Assembly: GCF_020131355.1 (NCBI RefSeq)
Contig: NZ_JAHLEL010000047.1
Span: forward strand, 310,001 to 374,000
Length of the DNA stretch: 64,000 nt
Direction of reading: 5' to 3'
DNA from: Pseudonocardia sp. ICBG1293
GTDB lineage: Bacteria > Actinomycetota > Actinomycetes > Mycobacteriales > Pseudonocardiaceae
Made by a program: the position numbers and the translations under genes. A model generated the notes under the pieces. That model was not told the origin of the DNA. It made no database searches and worked only from the letters and a program-made list of their open reading frames with translations. How positions within the stretch are numbered: the first letter of the stretch is position 1; the number at the start of each line of letters is the position of its first letter. Positions 49,330 to 58,153 of this stretch are shown piece after piece.

Positions 49330-50079
49330 ATGGAGCTGACGCACACGTTCACCGTCTCCGAGCCCGTGGGCCGGGCCTGGGCGGTGATCACCGATCTCGA
49401 GCGGGTCGCCCCGTGCCTGCCCGGCGCGACTATGCTGGGCGTCGACGGCGAGGACTTCCGGGGTGCCGTCGCGGTCAAGGTCGGGCCGGTGACCGCCCGG
49501 TACGAGGGGGTCGCCCGCTTCGCCGAGCGCGACGACGACACGCACCACGCCGTCGTCCGGGCCGAGGGGCGCGACGTCGGTGGCCAGGGCAACGCGGCGG
49601 CGACCATCGACATCCGGCTGCGCGAGCGGGGCTCCGGCACCGAGGTCCTCGTCGTGACCGACCTCGACCTGGCCGGACGGGTCGCCCAGTTCGGTCGAGG
49701 GGTGATCGCCGACGTCAGCGGCAAGCTGATCGGCCAGTTCGCCCGCCGGCTCGAGGCCGAGATGGCCGGGACCGGCACCGCGGGCGACGCAGCCGGCGAC
49801 GGCACACCGGTCACCACCCGGCCGGACGCGACCTCGACCGCACCCCGGGATCGGGACCCCGAACCGCTCGACCTGCTGGCCACCGGCGGTGGCGTCATCG
49901 GGTCACTCGCCCGGCGGCACGCACTGCCGGCCGGCACGGCCCTGGTCGGGCTCGTGCTCGGTGTGCTCGTGGGGCGCACCCGGCGCCGTCGCGCCCACGG
50001 CCCCGGACCGGCGGGCGCGCCGGTGCTCCAGCTCGTCCTGCCCGGCGCCCACATCGACTCCCGGAAGGCGGACCGATGA
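49330..50079 (+). CDS. CoxG-like SRPBCC-family protein with C-terminal membrane anchor
   Basis: 249 aa. The N-terminal 150 residues are a CoxG domain (START/SRPBCC fold): LTHTFTVSEPVGRAWAVITD, LPGATM, VAVKVGPVTARYEGVARFAE and the end part GKLIGQFARRLEAEM. CoxG proteins are needed to recruit CO-dehydrogenase-like molybdoenzymes to the membrane. A low-complexity linker follows, then a hydrophobic segment (ALPAGTALVGLVLGVLVGRT) that could be a tail anchor. It fits the Mo-hydroxylase genes of the same operon. Its ATGA overlap with the aldehyde dehydrogenase shows coupling. Confidence 0.85.
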   Translation: MELTHTFTVSEPVGRAWAVITDLERVAPCLPGATMLGVDGEDFRGAVAVKVGPVTARYEGVARFAERDDDTHHAVVRAEGRDVGGQGNAAATIDIRLRERGSGTEVLVVTDLDLAGRVAQFGRGVIADVSGKLIGQFARRLEAEMAGTGTAGDAAGDGTPVTTRPDATSTAPRDRDPEPLDLLATGGGVIGSLARRHALPAGTALVGLVLGVLVGRTRRRRAHGPGPAGAPVLQLVLPGAHIDSRKADR

Positions 50080-51497
50080 CCGACACCCGCTCGCAGGACA
50101 TCCTGCGCGAGCCCCACCTCTACGTCGGCGGGCGGTGGACCGCGGGACGCGGCCCCGACCTCGAGGTCGAGAACCCCGCCACGGAGGAGACGACCGGCGT
50201 GGTCACCCAGGCCGGCGCCGAGGACGTCGAGGCGGCGATCGCCGCCGCCCGCGAGACGTTCGACGGCTGGGCCATGACGCCGGTGCGCGAACGCGCCGCC
50301 GTGCTGCGACGGGCCCGGGCCCTCCTCGCCGAGCGGGCCGACGAGCTCGCGACGATCATCAACAGGGAACAGGGTTCACCCCCGAAGCTGGCGCGCGCCC
50401 TGCACGTCGACACCCCCATCGCCGTCGTCGACGCCACCGTCGAGGCGCTGGAGAGGTTCCCGTTCCGCAGCGAGCTGGGGACCTCGATCGTGCTGCGCGA
50501 ACCGGTCGGCGTCGTCGGCGCGATCACGCCGTGGAACCTGCCGCTGCACCAGGTCGTGGTGAAGGTGGTCCCCGCGCTGGCCGCCGGCGCGACCGTGGTG
50601 CTGAAGCCGGCCGGGCTCACTCCCCTGGCCGCGTTCGCCCTGGCTCGGGTCCTCCACGACGCCGGGCTTCCGCCGGGCGTGTTCAACCTGACTCCGGGCA
50701 GTGGCCGGGTCGTCGGGGACCTGCTCACCCGCCACCCCCACGTCGACCAGGTGTCGTTCACCGGCTCGACCCCGACCGGCCGGACGGTCGCGGCCGCCGC
50801 GGCCGGGACCGTCAAGCGGGTCACCCTCGAGCTGGGCGGGAAGTCCGCCAGCGTCGTGCTGTCCGATGCGACCGAGGAGCAGCTCGCGACGGCGGTCAAG
50901 GTGACCGTCGCCAACTGCTTCCTCAACGGTGGCCAGACGTGCACGGCGCTGTCGCGCCTGATCGTGCCCCGCGACCGGCTCGCCCGGGTGGAGGAGCTCG
51001 CCGCCGCGGCGGCGGCGAGGTACACCCCGGGTGGTCGCCTCGGCCCGCTGATCTCCGCGGGCCAGCGCAAGGAGGTCGAGGCGTTCCTGGTACCGGGAGC
51101 GGGCGGCGACCACGCGATCACGGTGACCGGTGGGATCGACCTCCCGGACAGGGGGCACTGGGTCGTCCCGACCGTCGTCTCCCGGGTCGACCCGGACTCG
51201 CGGCTCGCGCAGGAGGAGGTGTTCGGCCCGGTGCTGTCGATCCTCGCCGCGGACTCCGACGACGACGCCGTCCGGATCGCCAACCACAGCATCTACGGTC
51301 TCGGCGGCGCGGTCTGGGGCGGTGACGACACCGCTCTCGCCGCCGCCGGCCGGCTGCGCACCGGCCAGGTCGACGTCAACGGCGGTGGCTTCAACCCGGG
51401 CGCGCCGTTCGGCGGCTACAAGCAGTCCGGTGTCGGACGCGAGATCGGCGAGCACGGCATCGCCGACGTCTGCGAGACCAAGGCGGTGCAGCGATGA
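50076..51497 (+). CDS. NAD(P)-dependent aldehyde dehydrogenase
   Basis: 473 aa with complete ALDH motifs: TPWNLPLHQ (Asn), VLKPAGLTPL, SFTGSTPTGRTVA, the general base Glu in TLELGGKSA, the catalytic Cys in LNGGQTCTALSR and EEVFGPVLSI. It oxidises an aldehyde to an acid. Its placement between CoxG and an alcohol dehydrogenase suggests alcohol to aldehyde to acid conversion before CoA ligation. It overlaps both neighbours by 4 bases. Confidence 0.9.
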   Translation: MTDTRSQDILREPHLYVGGRWTAGRGPDLEVENPATEETTGVVTQAGAEDVEAAIAAARETFDGWAMTPVRERAAVLRRARALLAERADELATIINREQGSPPKLARALHVDTPIAVVDATVEALERFPFRSELGTSIVLREPVGVVGAITPWNLPLHQVVVKVVPALAAGATVVLKPAGLTPLAAFALARVLHDAGLPPGVFNLTPGSGRVVGDLLTRHPHVDQVSFTGSTPTGRTVAAAAAGTVKRVTLELGGKSASVVLSDATEEQLATAVKVTVANCFLNGGQTCTALSRLIVPRDRLARVEELAAAAAARYTPGGRLGPLISAGQRKEVEAFLVPGAGGDHAITVTGGIDLPDRGHWVVPTVVSRVDPDSRLAQEEVFGPVLSILAADSDDDAVRIANHSIYGLGGAVWGGDDTALAAAGRLRTGQVDVNGGGFNPGAPFGGYKQSGVGREIGEHGIADVCETKAVQR

Positions 51498-52639
51498 GTG
51501 TCCAGGACGTCGCGACCGACCGGACCGACTCCGGGTTCCCGCACCGCACACGGGCCGCGGTGCTGCGTCAGATCGGCACCCCGATGACCGTCGAGACCAT
51601 CCGGCTGCGCGCGGTCGGCCGCGCCGACGTGCGGGTGCGGATCGACCGCACCGGCGTCTGCCACTCCGATCTCTCCCTGGCCGACGGCACGCTCGGGCAG
51701 CCCCTGCCCGCGGTCCTCGGGCACGAGGCCTGCGGCACCGTCGTCGAGACCGGCTCCGGGGTGACCGACCTCGCGGAAGGTCAGCGGGTCATCCTGCTGT
51801 GGATCACACCGTGCCGGGAGTGCTTCGCCTGCACCCACGGGCAGCCGCACCTGTGCGAGAGCGGGTCGTCGCGGGCGGGCGAGCCCTACGCGCTGACCGA
51901 GGACGGTCTGCCGGTCCATCCCGGCCTGACCGTCGGCTCGTTCGCCGAGCAGACCGTCGTGCCCCGTGCCGCCGTCGTACCGGTCCCCGACGACATCGAC
52001 ACCGTCGACGCCGCTCTCCTCGGGTGCGCGGTCACCACGGGGGTCGGTGCGGTGACCCACACCGCCGGCGTCGAGCAGGGGGCGTCGGTCCTGGTCATCG
52101 GGCTCGGTGGGGTCGGTCTGTCGGTGCTGCAGGGCGCCCGCCTCGCCGGTGCCGGGACGGTGGTCGCCGTGGACCGCAACCCGGAGAAGGCCGACCTCGC
52201 CTCCGCCGCCGGAGCGACCCATTTCCTACCGGCCGACGAGGGGACCAGGAGGGCCGTCCGGTCACTGACCGCAGGACGCGGCGCCGACCACGCCTTCGAC
52301 TGCGTGGGCTCGTCGCGCACGATCCGGGACATGTGGTCGCTCACCCGCCGGGGTGGGACGGCCACCGTCGTCGGGATCGGCGCGAAGGACGACATGGTCT
52401 CGTTCTCCGCCCTCGAGCTGTTCCACTTCGCCCGGACCCTGCGCGGCTGCGTCGCCGGATCGGTCGACGCGACGACCGAGATGCCCCGGTTCTTCGACTG
52501 GGTCCGCACCGGGCAGCTCGACCTGCGCGGCCTGGTCACCGGGCACGGCCGACTCGAGTCGGTCGACGACGCGCTCGCCGAGCTCGAGGCCGGCCGTGGG
52601 GTCCGCACCCTGCTCGCCCCGGGCGGTGGTGGGGCATGA
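51494..52639 (+). CDS. Zinc-dependent alcohol dehydrogenase (MDR family)
   Basis: 381 aa. The catalytic Zn site residues are in GVCHSD and GHEACG, and the structural Zn cysteines are in CRECFACTHGQPHLC. The NAD motif is VLVIGLGGVGLSVLQGARLA. It is a class III-like alcohol dehydrogenase. It likely oxidises the substrate alcohol to the aldehyde used by the preceding gene product. The start overlaps the ALDH stop (ATGA), and the stop overlaps the next gene (ATGA). Confidence 0.9.
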   Translation: MSVQDVATDRTDSGFPHRTRAAVLRQIGTPMTVETIRLRAVGRADVRVRIDRTGVCHSDLSLADGTLGQPLPAVLGHEACGTVVETGSGVTDLAEGQRVILLWITPCRECFACTHGQPHLCESGSSRAGEPYALTEDGLPVHPGLTVGSFAEQTVVPRAAVVPVPDDIDTVDAALLGCAVTTGVGAVTHTAGVEQGASVLVIGLGGVGLSVLQGARLAGAGTVVAVDRNPEKADLASAAGATHFLPADEGTRRAVRSLTAGRGADHAFDCVGSSRTIRDMWSLTRRGGTATVVGIGAKDDMVSFSALELFHFARTLRGCVAGSVDATTEMPRFFDWVRTGQLDLRGLVTGHGRLESVDDALAELEAGRGVRTLLAPGGGGA

Positions 52640-53433
52640 GGATCGGCACGATCGAGGTCCTGCCCGTCCTCGACGGCACCGGACGGGAGCCGGCCGCCGA
52701 GGTGCTGACCCGGCCGGGCGTCCCGGACGCCTGGGCCTGTCACGGCGACCAGCTCGACGAGCACGGAACGCTGCACCTCGATCTCGGTGGGTTCCTGGTC
52801 CGCACCGGCGATCGGACGATCCTGGTCGATGCCGGGGTCGGCACCATCGACAACGGCAGGTACTCCGGCGGGCGGTTCCTCGACTCGCTGCGCGGGTACG
52901 GCGTCGGCCCCGAGGACGTCACCGACGTCGTGTTCACCCACCTGCACTTCGACCACGTGGGCTGGGCGACGAGGAAGGGGGCGGTCGTCTTCCCGCGCGC
53001 GACCTACCGGGTCCACGCCGCGGACTGGGCGCACTTCGTCGACTCCCCCGACGCCGAGCCGGGCGCCGTCCGCAAGCTCACGCCCCTGACCGGACGGCTC
53101 GAGACCTTCGACACCGACACCGTGCTCGCCCCCGGTCTCAGCGCCCGGCACACCCCCGGCCACACCCCGGGATCGACCGTCTTCGTCGTCGCCGACGGCG
53201 ACGAGCGTGCGTTGCTGCTCGGCGACGTCGTCCACTCGGTGGTCGAGCTGCACGAGCGCGACTGGGAGGCGGTCTTCGACGTCGACCCGGTCGCCGCGGG
53301 CGCGGTCCGCAACGCCATCGCCGACGAGGTCGCGGACTCCCCCGACCTCGTCGTCGGCGCCCACTTCCCGGGTCTGCGGTTCGGCCGGGTCGTCACCGCC
53401 TTCGGCAACCGCACCTTCCAGCAGATCGTCTAG
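52636..53433 (+). CDS. Metallo-beta-lactamase-fold hydrolase
   Basis: 265 aa with the metal-binding motif THLHFDHVGW and downstream ARHTPGHTPGS and LLGDVVHS, as in AttM/N-acyl-homoserine-lactonase and other MBL hydrolases. It hydrolyses an ester, lactone or thioester; which one is not readable. In this operon it could open a lactone or split a thioester intermediate. It starts in the stop of the alcohol dehydrogenase and ends 9 bases before the SDR gene. Confidence 0.8.
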   Translation: MRIGTIEVLPVLDGTGREPAAEVLTRPGVPDAWACHGDQLDEHGTLHLDLGGFLVRTGDRTILVDAGVGTIDNGRYSGGRFLDSLRGYGVGPEDVTDVVFTHLHFDHVGWATRKGAVVFPRATYRVHAADWAHFVDSPDAEPGAVRKLTPLTGRLETFDTDTVLAPGLSARHTPGHTPGSTVFVVADGDERALLLGDVVHSVVELHERDWEAVFDVDPVAAGAVRNAIADEVADSPDLVVGAHFPGLRFGRVVTAFGNRTFQQIV

Positions 53434-53442
53434 GAGCACCTC

Positions 53443-54207
53443 ATGGATCTTCAGCTCACGGGGACGAACGTCCTGATCACCGGCGCCGGGCAGGGGCTGG
53501 GCCGCGCGCTCGGTCTCGGGTTCGCCGGCGAGGGCGCCAACGTCGCCTTCCACTACAACTCCTCGGGCGAGGGGGCCGAGAAGGCCGCGGCGGAGGCCGC
53601 CGAGCTCGGTGTCCGGTCCATCGCGGTGGGCGGGGACCTCCGCGACGCCGGCGCGGTCGCCGCCATCGTGGCCCGCACCGAGGACGAGCTCGGCCCGATC
53701 GGCGTCCTGGTCAACAACTCCGCGGTGACCAGGAAGCAGCGTTTCCTGGACTCGACCCCGCAGGACTGGGCACCGCAGATCGACGTGACGGTCACCGGCA
53801 CCCTGCAGCTCACCCACGCCGTGGCGAAGCAGATGGCCGAGCGCGAGAGCGGATCGATCGTGAACCTGATGGGCGACTCCGGACGGGTGGGCGAGTCGGG
53901 TCTGCTGGTGACCGCCACCGCGCGCTCCACGACCGTCGGTCTGACCCGGTCGCTGGCCAAGGAGCTGGCCCGCTACAGGATCCGCGCGAACGCGGTGTCG
54001 CTGGCCCTGGTCCGCACCGACAACTTCGACGCCCACGCCGGAACCCCGGAGGCGGACACGATGAAGAAGATCCTCTCCGCCTACCCGCTGCGCCGGTTCG
54101 GCCACCCCGACGACATCACCCCGATGGTGCTGCTGCTCGCCTCACCGCTGTCGTCCTGGACCACGGGGCAGGTCGTGTCGGTCAACGGCGGCTACGCGAT
54201 GCCGTGA
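53443..54207 (+). CDS. Short-chain dehydrogenase/reductase-like protein, atypical catalytic site
   Basis: 254 aa. The NAD(P) site TGAGQGLGRALG and VNNSA are normal. The segment that should hold the catalytic Tyr-x3-Lys (normally YxxSKAAV) here reads TATARSTTVG, so the Tyr is Thr and the Lys is Arg. The Ser position (GDSGR) is retained. So it may bind nucleotide without typical SDR chemistry, or be FabG-like with altered function. Its C-terminus (TGQVVSVNGGYAM) is normal for the family. RBS AGGAGC precedes ATG 53443. Confidence 0.75.
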   Translation: MDLQLTGTNVLITGAGQGLGRALGLGFAGEGANVAFHYNSSGEGAEKAAAEAAELGVRSIAVGGDLRDAGAVAAIVARTEDELGPIGVLVNNSAVTRKQRFLDSTPQDWAPQIDVTVTGTLQLTHAVAKQMAERESGSIVNLMGDSGRVGESGLLVTATARSTTVGLTRSLAKELARYRIRANAVSLALVRTDNFDAHAGTPEADTMKKILSAYPLRRFGHPDDITPMVLLLASPLSSWTTGQVVSVNGGYAMP

Positions 54208-54243
54208 CCGGCCGGATCCGAGACGCTGCACCGAGGAGGACAG

Positions 54244-56613
54244 ATGAGTGAGGACACCGCGGTCGACGAGGACCGCGTGGGCGTCGACGACGCCGCCCCC
54301 GCCGCGGTGGGCTCCCTGGGCCGCAACGTCCGGCGCAAGGAGGACCAGCGCCTGGTCACGGGGCACGGCCGGTTCGTGACCGACATCGAGCTGCCGCGGA
54401 TGCGGCACGTGGCCTTCCTGCGCAGCCCGTACGGCCACGCGCGGATCACCGGCACCGACACCGCCGCTGCCCGCGAGGCCGGGTTCGCCGTCTTCACCGG
54501 TGCCGACTTCGCCCACGTCGAGCTGCGCGCACAGTCGGCGCTGCCCTCCTACGTCGAGACCGTCCAGCCGGTCCTGGCCCACGAGAAGGTCCGGTTCGCC
54601 GGCGAGGCGGTGGTCGCCGTCGTCGCCCGGGACCGGTACCGGGCCGAGGACGGGCTGGAGCTGGTCACGGTGGACTACGAGCCGCTGGCCCCGACGGTCT
54701 GCGCGTGGGAGGCACCGACCGAGCCGGTGCACGCCGAGGCGCCGGACAACGTGCTGCTGGAGCGGACCTTCGACGCCGGCGACGTCGACGACGTCCTGGC
54801 GTCGGCCGCGGTGGTCGTCGAACGGGAGCTGACCACGAACCGGCATGCGGGCAACCCGATGGAGTGCCGCGCCGGGGTCGCGGTGTGGGACGCCGCGGAC
54901 GGCAGGCTGACGTTCTGGAACGGCACCCAGGTCCCGCACATCGCCCGCAACATGATCGCGGAGCTGATGGGCCTGCCGGAGGGCAGGGTCCGGGTGGTCG
55001 CCCCCGACGTGGGCGGCGGGTTCGGGGTGAAGGCGGTGCTCTACCCGGAGGACCTCGCGCTGTGCCTGATGGCGCGGGAGATGCCGGGCGTCCCGCTGAA
55101 GTGGGTCGAGGACCGGGCCGAGCACCTGCTCGCCGCGACCCACGCCCGCGACCACCGGTACCGGATGCGGGCCGGATTCGACGCCGAGGGGACGCTGTTG
55201 GCCGTCGACGCGGACGTGACCTGCAACGTCGGGGCGTACTCGGTGTACCCGTGGACCGCGGGCATCGAGCCGCTGATGGCCGGCGGGCTGCTCAGCGGGC
55301 CCTACAAGCTGCAGAACTACCGCTGCACCGTCCGCGGGGTCGCGACCAACACCGCGCCGTCGGGGCCCTACCGCGGTGTCGCGCGACCGGCGAGCGTGTT
55401 CGCGATGGAGACGATGTTCGACGCGGCGGCGACGCGGCTGGGCATCGACGCGATCGAGATCCGCCGACGCAACGTCATCACCCCCGCCGACATCCCCTAC
55501 CGGATGCCGTCGCGTCTGGTCGACGACTCCGGCCACTACGGCGAGTGCCTCGACAAGGCGCTCGAGGCGCTGGACTACGACGCCGTTCGTGCCGAGCAGC
55601 GGCGTCGCAGGGACAGCGGCGAGGCCCCGATCGGGATCGGGGTGGCCGTCTACAACGAGCTCACCGGGCTCGGCCGCGCCGCCAGCGCCGGCCCCCGGAT
55701 GCCGTTCCGGACGGGCCACGACGCCTGCACCGTGCGGGTCAACCCGGACGGCCGTCTCACCGTGCTGTCCGGGGTCACCTCCCAGGGGCAGGGCCTGGAG
55801 ACCACCGTCGCCCAGATCGTCGCCGACGCCGTCGGCGTCCGCTACGACGACGTCGACGTCCGCATCGGGGACACCGACGAGTCCCTCTGGGGCTTCGGGG
55901 CGTTCTCCTCCCGCCAGGCGGTGATCGGCGGGGGTGCCGCACACAACACCGGTCTCGCGGTCCGGAAGAAGATCATCACCCTGGCGGCCGGGCTGATCGA
56001 GGCCGCCGATGCGGACCTGCGGATCGAGAACGGCGAGGTCTACGTCGTCGGCGACCCGGAACCCCACCTCACCGTCGCCGAGGTCGCCCGGGTCGCCTAC
56101 CTGGAGTCCCACCGTCTCCCGCCCGGGATCGACCCCGGACTCGACGCGACCACCTTCTACGACCCGATCCGGGGCGCCTTCGCGGCCGGGGCGCAGGTCG
56201 CCGTGGTGGAGGTCGACCGGGCCACGGGCGAGCTGCGGATCCTGTCCTACGTCTGTGTCGAGGACGCCGGCCGCGCGATGCACCCACAGATCGTCGACGG
56301 GCAGATCGCCGGCTCGATCGCCCAGGGCATCGGCGGTGCGCTCTACGAGCACCTCGTCTACGACGACGCCGGGAACCTCTCGACCGGGACACTGCTGGAC
56401 TACCTCATGCCCACCAGCGCCGAGGTGCCGGACCTGGTCATCGGCCACGTCTCGCGGCCTGCGTCGAACCCGCTCGGGGTCCGGGGCGTCGGGGAGGGCG
56501 GGACCCTCGGTCCCAACGCGGTCCTCGCCGGGGCGCTGCGCGACGCGCTGGGGATCGACGTCGACGAGCTGCCGGTGAGCCCGGCGCGCGTCTGGAAGGA
56601 GCTCCAGCGATGA
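54244..56613 (+). CDS. Molybdenum hydroxylase large subunit (CoxL/xanthine dehydrogenase family)
   Basis: 789 aa from ATG with GAGGAGGACAG upstream. The family Mo-cofactor regions are present: LVTGHGRFVTDIELPRMRHV, GGGFGVKAVLYPEDLAL, TNTAPSGPYRGVARPASVF, GFGAFSSRQAVIGGGAAHNT and the catalytic Glu in GVGEGGTLGPNAV. The active-site loop PYRGVARP lacks the Cys of form I CO dehydrogenase (VAYRCSFR), so this is a hydroxylase acting on an organic substrate, not a true CO dehydrogenase. With the FAD and 2Fe-2S subunits it would insert water-derived oxygen into a ring or aldehyde. The natural substrate is unknown. Confidence 0.9.
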   Translation: MSEDTAVDEDRVGVDDAAPAAVGSLGRNVRRKEDQRLVTGHGRFVTDIELPRMRHVAFLRSPYGHARITGTDTAAAREAGFAVFTGADFAHVELRAQSALPSYVETVQPVLAHEKVRFAGEAVVAVVARDRYRAEDGLELVTVDYEPLAPTVCAWEAPTEPVHAEAPDNVLLERTFDAGDVDDVLASAAVVVERELTTNRHAGNPMECRAGVAVWDAADGRLTFWNGTQVPHIARNMIAELMGLPEGRVRVVAPDVGGGFGVKAVLYPEDLALCLMAREMPGVPLKWVEDRAEHLLAATHARDHRYRMRAGFDAEGTLLAVDADVTCNVGAYSVYPWTAGIEPLMAGGLLSGPYKLQNYRCTVRGVATNTAPSGPYRGVARPASVFAMETMFDAAATRLGIDAIEIRRRNVITPADIPYRMPSRLVDDSGHYGECLDKALEALDYDAVRAEQRRRRDSGEAPIGIGVAVYNELTGLGRAASAGPRMPFRTGHDACTVRVNPDGRLTVLSGVTSQGQGLETTVAQIVADAVGVRYDDVDVRIGDTDESLWGFGAFSSRQAVIGGGAAHNTGLAVRKKIITLAAGLIEAADADLRIENGEVYVVGDPEPHLTVAEVARVAYLESHRLPPGIDPGLDATTFYDPIRGAFAAGAQVAVVEVDRATGELRILSYVCVEDAGRAMHPQIVDGQIAGSIAQGIGGALYEHLVYDDAGNLSTGTLLDYLMPTSAEVPDLVIGHVSRPASNPLGVRGVGEGGTLGPNAVLAGALRDALGIDVDELPVSPARVWKELQR

Positions 56614-56807
56614 TCGCGACGTCCTGGTACGGCCGCGTCGCGGTGGTCACGCTCGACCGGCCCGGGCCCGCCCCGCTGACCACCGGCTGCCCGACACGCG
56701 TGCTCGACGCCGCGGTCGAGGCCTGCCGGGCCGACGACGACGTCGCCGAGGGGCGCCTCTCCCGCACGGAGAACCGCTCCGGCGTGCCGAGGGAGATGAG
56801 CGCGTGA
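56610..56807 (+). CDS. Truncated enoyl-CoA hydratase-like stub between Mo-hydroxylase subunits
   Basis: 65 aa. The first two-thirds (WYGRVAVVTLDRPGPAPLTT and RVLDAAVEACRADDDV) match the N-terminus of crotonase-family proteins, but the oxyanion-hole and active-site parts are absent and the tail is unrelated. It overlaps the large subunit stop (ATGA) and the FAD subunit start (GTGA), so it is part of the translation-coupled operon. It is probably a deletion remnant. Confidence 0.6.
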   Translation: MIATSWYGRVAVVTLDRPGPAPLTTGCPTRVLDAAVEACRADDDVAEGRLSRTENRSGVPREMSA

Positions 56808-57628
56808 AGTGCGCCCCGTTCGACTACGTCCGTGCGAGCAGCGTCGAGGAGACCGTCACGGTCCTCGGCGAGACCGACGGTGAGGGCAAGATCCTCGCCG
56901 GCGGTCAGAGCCTGGTGCCCGTGCTCGCGCTCCGGATGGCACGCCCGGCGGTGCTGGTCGACGTCAACCGGATCCCGGGTCTGTCGGCGATCCGGCGCGT
57001 CGAGGACACCCTCGAGGTCGGCGCCACCGTGCGGCACAGCCGGCTCGTCGAGCAGACCGAGCACCCGCTGCTCGCCGAGGCCGCCCGGTGGATCGGCCAC
57101 ACCGCGATCCGCTCCCGGGGGACGACCGGCGGCAGCATCGCCCATGCCGACCCCTCCGCCGAGCTCCCCGTCGTCGCCGTGGCCACCGGCGCGACGGTGA
57201 CCGTCACCGGGCCGCGGGGGGCACGCGCGGTCGATGCCGAGGACCTGTTCGTCGGCGCCCTGACGACCTCCCTCGACGAGGACGAGATGATCACCGCGGT
57301 CCGGTTCCCGCTGCCGTCCCGGTGGGGCTTCGCCGAGTTCGCGCGCAGGCACGGTGACTTCGCCCTGGTGACCGCCGTCGTCACCGAGGTACGTGGCCGT
57401 CCCCGCATCACCTTCGGCGGCGTCTCCTCGGTGCCGCAGCGTGCGACCGACGCCGAGCAGGCCCTGTCCGACGGCCGGCCGGCGGCCGAGGTCGCGCGGA
57501 CCGCCGCCGAGGAGATCGAGCCGACCGCGGACCTGCACGGCTCGGTCGAGTTCCGCCGGGCGATCGCCGCCGAGATGACCCGCCGCGCGCTCGCGCAGTT
57601 CGATTCCCCCCGGGAGCACAGCCGATGA
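56804..57628 (+). CDS. Molybdenum hydroxylase FAD-binding subunit (CoxM family)
   Basis: 274 aa from GTG at 56804. FAD-binding motifs AGGQSLVPVLALRMA and TTGGSIAHADPSAELP are present, as in CoxM/XDH medium subunits. It passes electrons from the Fe-S subunit to FAD and then to an acceptor. It overlaps the stub upstream and the Fe-S subunit downstream (ATGA). Confidence 0.9.
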   Translation: MKCAPFDYVRASSVEETVTVLGETDGEGKILAGGQSLVPVLALRMARPAVLVDVNRIPGLSAIRRVEDTLEVGATVRHSRLVEQTEHPLLAEAARWIGHTAIRSRGTTGGSIAHADPSAELPVVAVATGATVTVTGPRGARAVDAEDLFVGALTTSLDEDEMITAVRFPLPSRWGFAEFARRHGDFALVTAVVTEVRGRPRITFGGVSSVPQRATDAEQALSDGRPAAEVARTAAEEIEPTADLHGSVEFRRAIAAEMTRRALAQFDSPREHSR

Positions 57629-58125
57629 AGATCAGTTTCAGCGTCAACGGCGAGCGGGCCGAGCTCGACGTCGAACCCCGTCGCACCCTCGCCGACGCCC
57701 TCCGCGAGGACTGCGGCCTGACCGGGACCCACCTCGGCTGCGAGCACGGCGTCTGCGGAGCCTGCACCGTCCTCGTGGACGGTGAACCGGCACGCGCCTG
57801 CCTGATGTTCGCGGTCCAGGTCGACGGGGCGTCGGTCAGCACCGTGGAGGGGCTGCAGGGCACCGACGGCCGGCTGCACCCCGTCCAAGAGGCGTTCGTG
57901 GCGTGCCACGGGCTGCAGTGCGGGTTCTGCACACCGGGGATGCTGATGTCGGCCTGCCACCTGATCGACACCGAACCGCACGCCGACCGCGAGACGATCC
58001 GGGCCCAGATGTCCGGCAACATCTGTCGGTGCACCGGCTACCAGGGCATCGTCGACGCCGTCGAGCGCGCGCGCGACGAGATGTGCACCCCGACGCCGCC
58101 CGGCCGGGACGGCCCGGCGCGGTAG
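57625..58125 (+). CDS. Molybdenum hydroxylase 2Fe-2S subunit (CoxS family)
   Basis: 166 aa. The N-terminal plant-type ferredoxin cluster is in GCEHGVCGACTVLVDGEPAR followed by AC, and the C-terminal cluster in CGFCTPGML and NICRCTGYQGIV. It transfers electrons from the Mo site to the FAD subunit. It is the last gene of the operon and converges with the LacI gene across 28 bases. Confidence 0.9.
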   Translation: MKISFSVNGERAELDVEPRRTLADALREDCGLTGTHLGCEHGVCGACTVLVDGEPARACLMFAVQVDGASVSTVEGLQGTDGRLHPVQEAFVACHGLQCGFCTPGMLMSACHLIDTEPHADRETIRAQMSGNICRCTGYQGIVDAVERARDEMCTPTPPGRDGPAR

Positions 58126-58153
58126 GGCACCGGTTCCGGCACCGACGTCACGC

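Noticed and set aside
54244..58125. Aerobic CO dehydrogenase (CoxMSL)
   Set aside because: The active-site loop is PYRGVARP without the Cys of VAYRCSFR, and the subunit order is L-M-S rather than M-S-L.
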